A DNA stretch of 46,222 nucleotides from Paucimonas sp. (GTDB lineage Bacteria; Pseudomonadota; Gammaproteobacteria; Burkholderiales; Burkholderiaceae_D), in assembly GCA_028292545.1 (NCBI GenBank), contig JAQGMC010000133.1:1-46222 (forward strand), read 5' to 3'. Of the stretch, positions 1-7,998 are shown in pieces. Below the pieces are notes generated by a model that did not search any database, was not told where the DNA came from, and saw only the letters and a program-made list of their open reading frames with translations. A program made the translations under genes and the position numbers. Numbering within the stretch: position 1 is the stretch's first letter; every line of letters starts with the position of its first letter.

Positions 1-424
1 GCAGCAGCGCCACCGTGCGCGGACAAAGCCTGGCGGCCGATGGATGGCGGGCGTCGTACCACTTCAGGTAAAAACGCTTCCAGCCAGTCGTGAAAAAGGA
101 ATTGAAACCGGCGTCGTCATTCTTGTCGGTGGCGCGGATCTTTTCCATCTGCTGCATGGCGAGCGCTTCATCGCGGATCATTTCCCAGTTGTCCTGCAAG
201 GGTTGCAGGGCAGGAAAATGCGCGAGCGCCAGGTAAGGCTGGTGTGGCACGCCGGAAAACGCATGAATCAGCGAATTGATTGGCGCCATGAAGGAAGAAT
301 GGTCGAACAATTGCCGCAGCAGGGGCAGGCGCACCCGGCCACGAAAGTGGATGTGGAAAATTGACAGCAGGTACAGGCCGACAAGGGTGTATTTCATTTT
401 CGACGCGGGCCGCAGCTTACGCAC
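1..424 (-). CDS. lpxO: Lipid A hydroxylase LpxO (3' end cut by the window)
   Basis: Fe(II)/2-oxoglutarate-dependent aspartyl/asparaginyl beta-hydroxylase family. LpxO adds a 2-hydroxyl group to a secondary acyl chain of lipid A at the inner membrane. The visible 141 residues carry an N-terminal hydrophobic anchor (YTLVGLYLLSIF) followed by blocks I recognise from enterobacterial LpxO: HFRGRVR, RQLFDHSSFMAPIN, FNSFFTTGWKRFYLKWYD and LCPRTVALL. The iron-binding part lies outside the window. I chose the GTG start at 424 because AAGGAGG (433-439) lies 8 nt upstream. An in-frame ATG at 397 gives an N-terminus closer to the usual family length but has no Shine-Dalgarno. A perfect palindrome (469-488) sits about 45 bp upstream and could be an operator. 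Confidence 0.85.
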   Translation of the reverse strand, partial: MRKLRPASKMKYTLVGLYLLSIFHIHFRGRVRLPLLRQLFDHSSFMAPINSLIHAFSGVPHQPYLALAHFPALQPLQDNWEMIRDEALAMQQMEKIRATDKNDDAGFNSFFTTGWKRFYLKWYDARHPSAARLCPRTVALL

Positions 425-468
425 GGCTGGTTCCTCCTTCCGGTTAAATAACAAGCCGGTGTCATAGG

Positions 469-488
469 CGTTTGCGCTGGCGCAAACG
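469..488. promoter_or_regulatory. Perfect 9-bp-arm palindrome upstream of lpxO
   Basis: Arms CGTTTGCGC (469-477) and GCGCAAACG (480-488) are perfect inverted repeats around a TG spacer. The site is about 45 bp before the lpxO start on the minus strand, a plausible operator position. A 15-base near-copy of its core (TTTGCGTTGGCGCAA, 14 of 15 identical) lies at 731-745, on the cox side of the same intergenic region. No regulator for it is visible here. Confidence 0.45.
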
Positions 489-562
489 GTCTTTGTAATC
501 AGCGGATTGGTTAGAGGGTGAGGATGGATTGAGATCGAAGAGGTCGGTCAGCGCACGACTCA

Positions 563-602
563 ACTCCCTCCCTTTCAAGGGGAGGGTGTGGATGGGGTTG
601 GC
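563..602 (-). repeat. Dispersed intergenic repeat, copy 1 (short variant)
   Basis: The copy has a C-rich/G-rich core (CCCTCCCTTTCAAGGGGAGGG) in the reverse orientation to copy 2 at 649-703. The two copies form an inverted pair with about 46 bp between them. The edge reads AACTCCCTCC here instead of the GGTATCCCCTCC of the longer variant. The core can fold as a CCCTCCCC/GGGAGGG hairpin. Confidence 0.75.
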
Positions 603-648
603 ACCTGACGGTAAGTTTGAACCGGCGCGGAAGCGAACCTGCAAAAGT

Positions 649-703
649 GCGTTGACCCCATCCCCACCCTAACCCTCCCCTTGAAAGGGAGGGGATACCG
701 TAG
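649..703 (+). repeat. Dispersed intergenic repeat, copy 2 (55 bp)
   Basis: This 55-bp element runs from GCGTTGACCCC to GGGGATACCGTAG. It is identical, on the opposite strand, to 7778-7832, and nearly identical to 13159-13211. All copies are intergenic. Its size, palindromic core and inverted pairing resemble REP/BIME elements, but no RAYT transposase gene is in the window. Confidence 0.8.
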
Positions 704-1012
704 CTTCGACGGCCACTGCAACCGTACTAGTTTGCGTTGGCGCAATCGTTTGACTTTTCGCAATGGTAGGCTTACCGCCGGCGGTACGCTGGATTCACGC
801 ACCGGGAGGCAATTACCTGGCCGCCCGGTTGCCGAGTCGGTAATAAAAAAAAGAGATCGGGACCAAGCCCCGGATCAGGATGTTGGAGGAGACCAAGCAA
901 GGCTGGCGGGACCTACCCGTCCATGCCGGCGCTCGCCTTCCTGCCTGTTGTCCTCCCGGCTGTTGTCCCGCTGATGTTCCACAGGGCAGCATCAACGGAG
1001 GAGCAAAACGGC
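704..1012. other. Leader region upstream of coxS
   Basis: About 310 bp without a supported gene. It holds the 15-base dyad at 731-745 that matches the palindrome upstream of lpxO, and an A-rich run at 843-852. An open frame beginning in the 920s runs into coxS, but its N-terminal part has no family support and the Shine-Dalgarno lies further downstream, so I treat it as leader. The promoter of the cox operon should be here, but I cannot assign convincing -35/-10 boxes. Confidence 0.5.
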
Positions 1013-1489
1013 ATGAGCATCAACATTTCCCTCACAGTCAACGGCAATCCAATCAGCATGGAAGTCGATCCGCGCACTTTGCTGGTCCAGCTGCTGCGCG
1101 AGAACCTGCAAATGACCGGCACCCATGTCGGCTGCGACACCAGCCAGTGCGGTGCTTGCACTGTCATCGTCAATGGCAATGCAGTCAAATCCTGCTCGGC
1201 GCTGGCAGCGCAATTCCAGGGCGCGGAAATCACAACGATCGAAGGCGTGGCCGATGCCGATGGCAAGATGCATCCGATGCAGGCGGCGTTCAAGGAATGC
1301 CACGGCTTGCAATGCGGTTTCTGCACGCCCGGCATGATCATGTGCGCAATCGACCTGGTGCGCAAAAACCCTGCGCCTAGCGAAGAACTGGTGCGCGAGA
1401 AAATCCGCGGCAACATTTGCCGCTGCACCGGTTACCACAATATCGTCAAGGCCATCCGGCTTGGCGCAGCCGAGATGGGAGCCGCCTGA
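1013..1489 (+). CDS. coxS: Molybdenum hydroxylase small subunit, two [2Fe-2S] clusters (CoxS-like)
   Basis: Iron-sulfur subunit of an aerobic CO dehydrogenase/xanthine dehydrogenase-family enzyme. It passes electrons from the Mo site in CoxL to the FAD in CoxM. The 158 residues hold the plant-type ferredoxin cluster ligands C41, C46, C49 and C61 ([10 protein letters not shown]...C) and the second cluster ligands C101, C104, C136 and C138 (CGFC...CRC), all eight present. The ATG at 1013 is chosen because GGAGGAG lies just upstream and the length then fits the family (about 155-170 aa). It is the first gene of a tight S-L-M-D-E operon. That subunit order is typical of form II enzymes; form I CO dehydrogenases are ordered M-S-L. 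Confidence 0.93.
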   Translation: MSINISLTVNGNPISMEVDPRTLLVQLLRENLQMTGTHVGCDTSQCGACTVIVNGNAVKSCSALAAQFQGAEITTIEGVADADGKMHPMQAAFKECHGLQCGFCTPGMIMCAIDLVRKNPAPSEELVREKIRGNICRCTGYHNIVKAIRLGAAEMGAA

Positions 1490-1490
1490 C

Positions 1491-3893
1491 ATGAACGCAC
1501 CCGCAGAAATACAGACTGGCATCGGCGCATCGGTGCGCCGCAAGGAAGACTACCGCTTCGTCACCGGCGCTGGCCGCTATACCGATGACGTGCAATTGAA
1601 AGCCCAGACTTACGCCTATTTTTTGCGCTCACCACATGCGCATGCAAACATTGTCTCGATCGACAAGACCGCCGCGCTGGCAGCCCCGGGTGTGATCGCG
1701 GTCCTGACTGGCGAAGACCTGGCCGCCGACAAGATCGGCGGCGTGCCCTGCGGCTGGCTGATCACCGACATGGCGGGCCAACCGATGAAAGAGCCGCCGC
1801 ATCCGGCGCTGGCGCAAGGCAAGGTGCGCCATGTCGGCGACCAGGTGGCCGTCATCATTGCCAGCACCTACCTGCAAGCCAAGGAAGCAGCCGAACTGGT
1901 CGACGTGCAGTATGACGTGCTGGCGCCGGTGGTCGACGCGCGCGATGCGCTGAAGCCCGGCGCGCCGGTCGTGCATGACATTGCGCCGGACAACCGTTGC
2001 TATAAGTGGTCGCTGGGCGACAAGGCTGCGGTCGATGCCGCTTTCGCCAATGCGAAGCACGTGACGCGACTGGAAATCACCAACAACCGCCTGGTGCCCA
2101 ATGCCATGGAGCCGCGCGGCGCGATCGGCCACTACAGCCGCGCCGACGACAGCTATACGCTTTACGTCTCCAACCAGAACCCGCATGTCGAACGCTTGCT
2201 GCTCACGGCTTTCGTGCTGGGCTTGCCGGAACATAAAATGCGCGTGGTGGCGCCGGACGTGGGCGGCGGTTTCGGCTCGAAAATTTTCCTGTATGCCGAA
2301 GATGTGGTCGTGACCTGGGCGTCGAAAAAGGTCAACCGGCCAGTGAAGTGGATTTCAGACCGGTCCGAAGCTTTCCTGAGCGACGCGCATGGGCGCGACC
2401 ATGCGTCGGTGGCTGAAATGGCGGTCGATGAGAATGGCAAGTTCCTCGCGATGCGGGTGAATACGGTGGCCAACCTGGGCGCCTACTTGTCCACCTTCGC
2501 CACCTCGGTGCCGACCATCCTGTATGCAACGCTGCTGGCGGGCCAGTATGCAACGCCGCACATCTATTGCGAAGTGGATGGCGTGTTCACCACCACCACG
2601 CCGGTTGACGCCTATCGCGGCGCAGGCCGTCCGGAAGCAGCCTACTTGGTGGAAAGGCTAGTGTCCGCCGTGGCGCGCGAAATGAAGATCAGCGACATTG
2701 AACTCCGGCGCCGCAACTTCATCACGCAATTCCCCTACCAGACGCCGGTGGCCCTGACCTACGACACCGGCGACTTCAATGCCTGCCTCGATGGCGCGCT
2801 GGAGCTGGCCGACGTGGCCGGCTTCCCGGCCCGGCGCGAGGAAGCGAAAACGCGCGGCAAGCTGCGCGGCATCGGTTATTCCACCTATATCGAAGCCTGC
2901 GGCCTGGCGCCATCCAATATTGCTGGCGCACTCGGCGCCCGCGCCGGTTTGTATGAAGTCGGCGAAGTCCGCGTCAACCCGACTGGCAGCATTACGGTGT
3001 TCACCGGTTCACACAGCCACGGCCAGGGCCATGAAACCACCTTCGCCCAAATCGTGGGCGACAGGCTGGGCGTGCCGATCGACCAGATCGATATCGTGCA
3101 TGGCGACACCGGCCGCGTGCCTTTCGGCATGGGCACTTACGGATCCCGTTCGCTGGCCGTCGGCGGCACCGCCATCATGAAAGCGGTGGACAAGATCGTC
3201 GCCAAGGGCAAGAAGATTGCCGCGCATTTGCTGGAAGCATCGGCCGGCGATATTGAATTCAAAGAAGGCAAGTTCGTCATCGAAGGCACGGACCGCAGCG
3301 TGCCTTTCAGCCAGGTTGCGTTTGCTGCCTATGTGCCGCATAACTACCCGCTGACGGAACTGGAGCCCGGGCTCAATGAAACCGCGTTCTACGACCCGAC
3401 CAACTTCACTTATCCAGCCGGCGCGCATATTTGCGAAGTGGAAGTCGATGCCGATACTGGCGTGGTCGAGATCATCGCCATGACGGCCGTGGACGACTTC
3501 GGCAATCTGGTGAACCCGATGGTGGTGGAGGGCCAGGTGCATGGCGGCCTGGCGCAGGGAATCGGCCAGGCGCTGATGGAGAACTGCGTCTATGACAAGG
3601 AGAGCGGCCAGTTGGTGACCGGCAGCTATCTTGACTACAGCATGCCGCGCGCAGAAGACTTGCCCAACTTCAGGGTCGGCAACCGCGTCACGCCCTGCAC
3701 CCACAATCCGCTGGGCGTAAAAGGTTGCGGCGAGGCGGGCGCTATCGGTTCGCCGCCGGCAGTCATCAATGCCGTGATCGATGCACTGGCACCCCTGGGC
3801 GTCACCCATATCGACATGCCAGCCTCGCCGGAACGCGTGTGGAACGCGATCCAGTCAGCCAGCAAGAACAGCAACGCCACCCGCGCAGCCTGA
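1491..3893 (+). CDS. coxL: Molybdenum hydroxylase large subunit, form II CoxL-like
   Basis: Catalytic subunit carrying the molybdopterin-cytosine-dinucleotide cofactor, 800 aa, the usual size. The active-site loop reads AYRGAGR at residues 374-380. This is the form II signature; bona fide CO dehydrogenases (form I) have AYXCSFR with the Cu-liganding cysteine. The catalytic glutamate is in GCGEAGAIG (E748). FGSK and QGHE-type cofactor-binding blocks are also visible. Because the cysteine is absent, CO oxidation should not be assumed. The substrate may be an aldehyde, purine or other heterocycle. It starts 1 nt after the coxS stop. An alternative upstream start at 1461 would overlap coxS and is less likely. 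Confidence 0.93.
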   Translation: MNAPAEIQTGIGASVRRKEDYRFVTGAGRYTDDVQLKAQTYAYFLRSPHAHANIVSIDKTAALAAPGVIAVLTGEDLAADKIGGVPCGWLITDMAGQPMKEPPHPALAQGKVRHVGDQVAVIIASTYLQAKEAAELVDVQYDVLAPVVDARDALKPGAPVVHDIAPDNRCYKWSLGDKAAVDAAFANAKHVTRLEITNNRLVPNAMEPRGAIGHYSRADDSYTLYVSNQNPHVERLLLTAFVLGLPEHKMRVVAPDVGGGFGSKIFLYAEDVVVTWASKKVNRPVKWISDRSEAFLSDAHGRDHASVAEMAVDENGKFLAMRVNTVANLGAYLSTFATSVPTILYATLLAGQYATPHIYCEVDGVFTTTTPVDAYRGAGRPEAAYLVERLVSAVAREMKISDIELRRRNFITQFPYQTPVALTYDTGDFNACLDGALELADVAGFPARREEAKTRGKLRGIGYSTYIEACGLAPSNIAGALGARAGLYEVGEVRVNPTGSITVFTGSHSHGQGHETTFAQIVGDRLGVPIDQIDIVHGDTGRVPFGMGTYGSRSLAVGGTAIMKAVDKIVAKGKKIAAHLLEASAGDIEFKEGKFVIEGTDRSVPFSQVAFAAYVPHNYPLTELEPGLNETAFYDPTNFTYPAGAHICEVEVDADTGVVEIIAMTAVDDFGNLVNPMVVEGQVHGGLAQGIGQALMENCVYDKESGQLVTGSYLDYSMPRAEDLPNFRVGNRVTPCTHNPLGVKGCGEAGAIGSPPAVINAVIDALAPLGVTHIDMPASPERVWNAIQSASKNSNATRAA

Positions 3894-3905
3894 GGAGACA
3901 GCGAC

Positions 3906-4700
3906 ATGCATGCATTTGAATTGCACCAACCGGGCAGCGTGAAGGAAGCCGTTGCCCTGCTCGGCGAGGGAGAAGGCAGGCCACTGGCCGGCGGCCAGAG
4001 CCTGGTCGCGGCGATGAAACTGCGCCTGGCTTCGCCGCAACGGCTGATCGACCTGGGACAAATCCAGGCCTTGCGCGGCATCCGGCGCGAAGGCAATACG
4101 CTTGTCATCGGCGCCGGCACGCGTCATGCCGAGGTGGCGGCTTCGGCCGAAGTGCAGCAGGCGCTGCCGGCATTGGCCTACCTGGCGGGTGAAATTGGCG
4201 ACGTGCAGGTGCGCAACATGGGCACCCTTGGCGGGTCACTGGCCAATAACGATCCGGCTGCCTGCTATCCAGCCGCCATGCTGGCGCTGAATGCAACGAT
4301 ACAGACTGACCGGCGCAGCATTGCAGCCGATGATTTCATTGTCGGCGCCTTTGAAACCGCACTGGCTGCAGATGAAATCATCACCGCCGTGCATTTTCCG
4401 GTGCCGGAACGGGCGGCTTATATCAAGTTTTCCAACAGCGCTTCACGCTTTGCCTTGGTGGGCGTCTTCGTCAGCAAAGGTGCTGGCGGTGTGCGCGTCG
4501 CGGTAACCGGTGCTGCCGGCCATGCCATGCGCGTCACGCAACTCGAATCCGCGCTGGCCAGCGATTTCTCCGCCGCTGCAGCACGCGCGGTGCAGGTGCC
4601 GGCAGAGGGCTTGAGTTCGGACATGCATGCCAGCGCAGCTTACCGGGCGCATTTGATACCGGTGCTGGCGGCGCGCGCCGTGGAAAAAGCCCTGGGCTGA
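3906..4700 (+). CDS. coxM: Molybdenum hydroxylase medium subunit, FAD-binding (CoxM-like)
   Basis: Flavoprotein subunit that receives electrons from the iron-sulfur subunit. At 264 aa it is a little shorter than the usual 280-290. The two FAD-binding blocks of the family are clear: [13 protein letters not shown] at residues 28-40 and [14 protein letters not shown] at 104-117. A CO_deh_flav_C-type C-terminal domain follows ([20 protein letters not shown]). The start ATG has GAGGAGA about 7 nt upstream and follows coxL by 12 nt, so the subunits are probably co-translated in S-L-M order. Confidence 0.92.
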   Translation: MHAFELHQPGSVKEAVALLGEGEGRPLAGGQSLVAAMKLRLASPQRLIDLGQIQALRGIRREGNTLVIGAGTRHAEVAASAEVQQALPALAYLAGEIGDVQVRNMGTLGGSLANNDPAACYPAAMLALNATIQTDRRSIAADDFIVGAFETALAADEIITAVHFPVPERAAYIKFSNSASRFALVGVFVSKGAGGVRVAVTGAAGHAMRVTQLESALASDFSAAAARAVQVPAEGLSSDMHASAAYRAHLIPVLAARAVEKALG

Positions 4701-4714
4701 GCGGCCCCGCCTCG

Positions 4715-5635
4715 ATGCCCGTCCAGCCCCTGCCCGAATCGGTCGACCAGCTTTTACAACTGCTGGCCAGCCAGGATTATGTTGCCGAGCGCCGGCTTGC
4801 AACCACGGTTTTCCTGGCACTCAAGATGGGCCGGCCGCTCTTCCTGGAAGGGGAAGCCGGCACCGGCAAGACTGAAGTCGCCAAGGCGCTGGCGACTTCG
4901 CTCGGCCGGCGCCTGGTGCGGCTGCAGTGTTATGAAGGGCTGGATACCGCCAGCGCCGTCTATGAATGGAACTACCCGCGCCAGATGATAGAAATCCGGC
5001 TGGCCGAAGCAGCCGGATCGGCCACGCGCGAAAGCCTGGCGCAGGATATTTTCAGCGAGCGCTTCCTGGTTCGCCGGCCGATCCTGCAAGCGCTGGAAGG
5101 CGAGGGTGGACAGCCTGCCGTGCTGCTGATCGATGAACTCGACCGCAGCGACGAACCCTTCGAAGCCTACCTGCTCGAAGTACTGGCTGAATACCAGGTG
5201 ACGATTCCCGAGCTTGGCACGATCAAGGCGGCGCATCCACCCCTGGTCGTCATCACGTCCAACCGCACGCGCGAAATACATGATGCGGTCAAGCGCCGCT
5301 GCTTCTACCACTGGGTCGATTATCCCGACCGCGCCCGCGAACTGGAAATCGTGCGCCGCAAGGTGCCGCAAGCCGCGCAGCACCTGAGCCGCGACGTCGT
5401 GGCCTTCATCGCCCGCTTGCGGCAACTGCCCTTGTACAAGCTGCCCGGCGTGGCCGAAACAATCGACTGGGTCGGCGCGCTGGCGGCGCTGGACAAGCAC
5501 AGCCTGGATCCGGAGACCGTGGAAGCGACGCTGGGCGTGGTGCTGAAATACCAGGATGACCTGGTTGCAATCGACAGCCAACAGATAGGCGGCATGCTCG
5601 ACGCCATCCGCAACGACGCCGCAGCGGGGCGCTGA
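4715..5635 (+). CDS. coxD: MoxR-type AAA+ ATPase, CoxD-like cofactor-maturation factor
   Basis: AAA+ ATPase of the MoxR family, 306 aa. Walker A is GEAGTGKT at residues 46-53 and Walker B is LLIDE at 137-141, with a sensor-1 asparagine in VVITSNRTRE. In characterised cox clusters CoxD is a membrane-associated chaperone needed to build the functional Mo active site, acting with the VWA protein CoxE. The start lies 14 nt after coxM with little Shine-Dalgarno. The stop overlaps the coxE start (ATGA), indicating translational coupling. For a form II cluster the exact maturation step is inferred. Confidence 0.9.
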   Translation: MPVQPLPESVDQLLQLLASQDYVAERRLATTVFLALKMGRPLFLEGEAGTGKTEVAKALATSLGRRLVRLQCYEGLDTASAVYEWNYPRQMIEIRLAEAAGSATRESLAQDIFSERFLVRRPILQALEGEGGQPAVLLIDELDRSDEPFEAYLLEVLAEYQVTIPELGTIKAAHPPLVVITSNRTREIHDAVKRRCFYHWVDYPDRARELEIVRRKVPQAAQHLSRDVVAFIARLRQLPLYKLPGVAETIDWVGALAALDKHSLDPETVEATLGVVLKYQDDLVAIDSQQIGGMLDAIRNDAAAGR

Positions 5636-6972
5636 TGACGGCGGCTGGACCGGGAGCGGAAGGCGCGGGGCCGGCGTCAGGGCAGGGAACCGGTGCGCCG
5701 GTTGCGGGCGAAGCCTCGACCGATCCAAGCTCAGGCGACTCGATCACGCCGATTGAGCAGACCGAGCAGACCGAGCCGCCTCACACACCGTCGGGCGCTT
5801 TAGCCGGCAATATCGTTCGTTTCGTGCGCATCTTGCGCCAGGCTGGTTTGCCGGTTGGCGTCGACAAGGTACTCGATGCCCTGCGCGCAGTCCAGGTGGT
5901 CGGCCTGGAACGGCGCGACGATTTCCACGCCACGCTCAGTGCAGTGCTGGTCAGCCGGCGCGAGCAGCAGGCACTGTTCGACCAGGCTTTCCATTTGTAC
6001 TGGCGCGACCCGGCCGAAGCTGTCCAACAGCTGCAATTGCTGTTGGCGCAATTGGGCGGTGGTTTGCGCAAGCCCGATTCCAGCCGCGTGGCGGTATCGC
6101 CGCGCATTGCCGAGGCACTCTGGCCCGGCGCACTGCGCCCACCGGGGGAGGCGCCCGAACTTCCGCCTGAACTGACGCTGGATGCGTCGCTCAGCCTGTC
6201 CAATCGCGTGCTGCTGCAAAGCCGCGATTTCGCCGCCATGACGCCAGCGGAAATGAAGCAGGCGCAAAAACTGATGGCCGATTTCCGCTTGCAACTTCCC
6301 GGCATCCTGACCCGGCGCTATCGCCCACAGGCGCGGGGAGGGCGCATCGACTTGCGCAACACCATGCGGCAAATGATGAAGTCGGGCGCTGACATGGTCG
6401 ACTTGCGCTTTGCAGCCACCCGCAAGCGTGAGCCGGCGCTGGTGATCCTGTGCGACATCTCTGGCTCGATGGAAAATTATTCGCGCATGCTGCTGCATTA
6501 CATCCACGCGGTGACAAACGACCGCAGCCGGGTTCACAGCTTCCTGTTCGGCACCCGCCTGTCCAACATCACGCGCAACTTGCGCGACCGCGACGTCGAC
6601 CTTGCGCTGGCCCGGGTCGGGCAACAGGTGCGCGACTGGACCGGCGGCACCCGCATCGCCGCCTGCCTGCATGAATTCAACCAGCGCTGGGCGCGCCGTT
6701 TGCTGGGGCAGGGCGCGGTCGTGCTGTTGATCAGCGATGGCCTTGATAGCGACAATGCCGACGACCTGGGCCGCGAAATGGCCCGGCTCAAGCGCGCCTG
6801 CCGGCAACTGGTGTGGTTGAATCCGCTCTTGCGTTACGAAGGTTTCGAAGCCCGGCCAGCCGGCATACGCGCAATGCGGCCGCATGTGGACCGCTTCCTG
6901 CCGGTACACAACCTTGAGAGCCTGGCACAGCTGGGTAAAGTGCTAAGCGAAGGATCAGTTATCGGCCGATAG
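5635..6972 (+). CDS. coxE: VWA-domain protein, CoxE-like
   Basis: A 445-residue protein of the CoxE/VWA_CoxE family, thought to partner the MoxR ATPase CoxD in maturation of the molybdenum hydroxylase. The C-terminal half is a von Willebrand A domain with a metal-ion-dependent adhesion site, DISGS starting at D274, and a later GGTRI threonine loop. The first about 60 residues are low-complexity, rich in Pro, Gly, Thr and Glu, which is longer than usual. The start overlaps the coxD stop by 1 nt. The stop lies inside a short palindrome (TATCGGCCGATA, 6960-6971). No further cox accessory genes (coxF, coxG) follow in the window. Confidence 0.88.
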   Translation: MTAAGPGAEGAGPASGQGTGAPVAGEASTDPSSGDSITPIEQTEQTEPPHTPSGALAGNIVRFVRILRQAGLPVGVDKVLDALRAVQVVGLERRDDFHATLSAVLVSRREQQALFDQAFHLYWRDPAEAVQQLQLLLAQLGGGLRKPDSSRVAVSPRIAEALWPGALRPPGEAPELPPELTLDASLSLSNRVLLQSRDFAAMTPAEMKQAQKLMADFRLQLPGILTRRYRPQARGGRIDLRNTMRQMMKSGADMVDLRFAATRKREPALVILCDISGSMENYSRMLLHYIHAVTNDRSRVHSFLFGTRLSNITRNLRDRDVDLALARVGQQVRDWTGGTRIAACLHEFNQRWARRLLGQGAVVLLISDGLDSDNADDLGREMARLKRACRQLVWLNPLLRYEGFEARPAGIRAMRPHVDRFLPVHNLESLAQLGKVLSEGSVIGR

Positions 6973-7179
6973 ATTCCGCTGCGGGGGTTCATATTGCGAC
7001 GGTTTCAATTGCTGCAAACAGGGTGCTGGCTTGCTGATAGGATGCCAACGCATTCTTGATGCGAAAGGATTGGTGATCCCGATTCGTCGTTGATAGGATT
7101 GCCGTTAGAAGCGCAGGCTGATGATTTGCCCGGCCGCTGCGCACTATTCACCTGCAGCTGCTTTCTTTCAGGAGCGAGG

Positions 7180-7755
7180 ATGAGCCGATTGGACACCGTG
7201 CAGCGCCTTGGTCGATATTCCGGATGGGCGAACCGCCTCCTGTATGTAGCGGTGGGCGAGTTCGCCGCAAGGGCAGGTCCTGCGTCATTGAATCCCGATC
7301 CTTCGCAACCAGCCTCTGCGTCATTGAATCCAGACCCTTCGCAGCCAGCCCCGGCACCGCCTGCGGCAGCCTGTCTATCGAAAATGCTGCGCGTGCTGAA
7401 TCACATGCGTGTGATTGACCGGGTCTGGCAAGCGCATTTGCGCGGCGAGGCGCACGGCTTCACCAGCCGCAGCCCCGACCAGGTTCCCCCGTTTCCCGAA
7501 TTGCAGGGCGGCCAGTCCGGCTTGGACCAGTGGTACATCGGCTATGCCGGCAACCTGGCGCCGGGCGCGCTGGATGAAGTGATCGATTTCGAATTCATCG
7601 GCGGTGGCGCATCGAAGATGAGCCGCGAAGATATCTTGCTGCACGTCTCGAACCACAAGACTTACCACCGCGGCTATGTCGCCCAACTGCTCTACGAAGC
7701 CGGCGCCAAGCCCCCGACAATGGACCTGCCGGTGTTTTTGCGGGAAGCGGGATAA
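7180..7755 (+). CDS. DinB-family putative metal-dependent protein
   Basis: DinB/YfiT-like four-helix-bundle protein, 191 aa. Members often bind a divalent metal through three histidines. Candidate ligands are the His in LNHMRVIDRVW and two in HVSNHKTYHRGYV near the C-terminus. The molecular role is unknown; some relatives are damage-inducible or thiol-S-transferase-like. The ATG at 7180 is preferred because AGGAGCGAGG precedes it and the N-terminus (TVQRLGRYSGWANRLLY) then matches family helix 1. A longer frame from 7090 has no support. The loop after helix 1 carries a 12-residue tandem repeat (SLNPDPSQPA twice), encoded by a 36-bp duplication from about 7281. Confidence 0.82.
   Translation: MSRLDTVQRLGRYSGWANRLLYVAVGEFAARAGPASLNPDPSQPASASLNPDPSQPAPAPPAAACLSKMLRVLNHMRVIDRVWQAHLRGEAHGFTSRSPDQVPPFPELQGGQSGLDQWYIGYAGNLAPGALDEVIDFEFIGGGASKMSREDILLHVSNHKTYHRGYVAQLLYEAGAKPPTMDLPVFLREAG
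7281..7352 (+). repeat. 36-bp tandem duplication inside the dinB-like gene
   Basis: TGCGTCATTGAATCC begins at 7281 and again at 7317, so the period is 36 bp and the reading frame is kept. The two units differ at a few bases. The duplication inserts a Pro/Ser/Asp-rich loop not expected in a compact DinB fold. Confidence 0.8.
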
Positions 7756-7777
7756 GCCCCTGCACAGTCCATCGCAC

Positions 7778-7832
7778 CTACGGTATCCCCTCCCTTTCAA
7801 GGGGAGGGTTAGGGTGGGGATGGGGTCAACGC
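7778..7832 (-). repeat. Dispersed intergenic repeat, copy 3 (55 bp)
   Basis: Exact reverse complement of 649-703 over all 55 bases. It sits between the convergent dinB-like gene and the SMC-like operon. Confidence 0.85.
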
Positions 7833-7998
7833 ACGCTGGCAGGAGCGCCAGGCAATTTGGCTGCTTCAATCGCGCCGCAACAGCATAACTCGCACATCAA
7901 GCAAAACATCACGAACCAGCCCCAAGTTCCTGATACCGTTAAATAATCCCGCCTTCTTAAACCAAACTCTCAACTACCCCCCGACTCCCCCATACACC

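Noticed and set aside
880..1012. N-terminal extension of the coxS frame
   Set aside because: Cys/Pro-rich sequence unlike any CoxS N-terminus. The GGAGGAG just before 1013 gives the correct family length.
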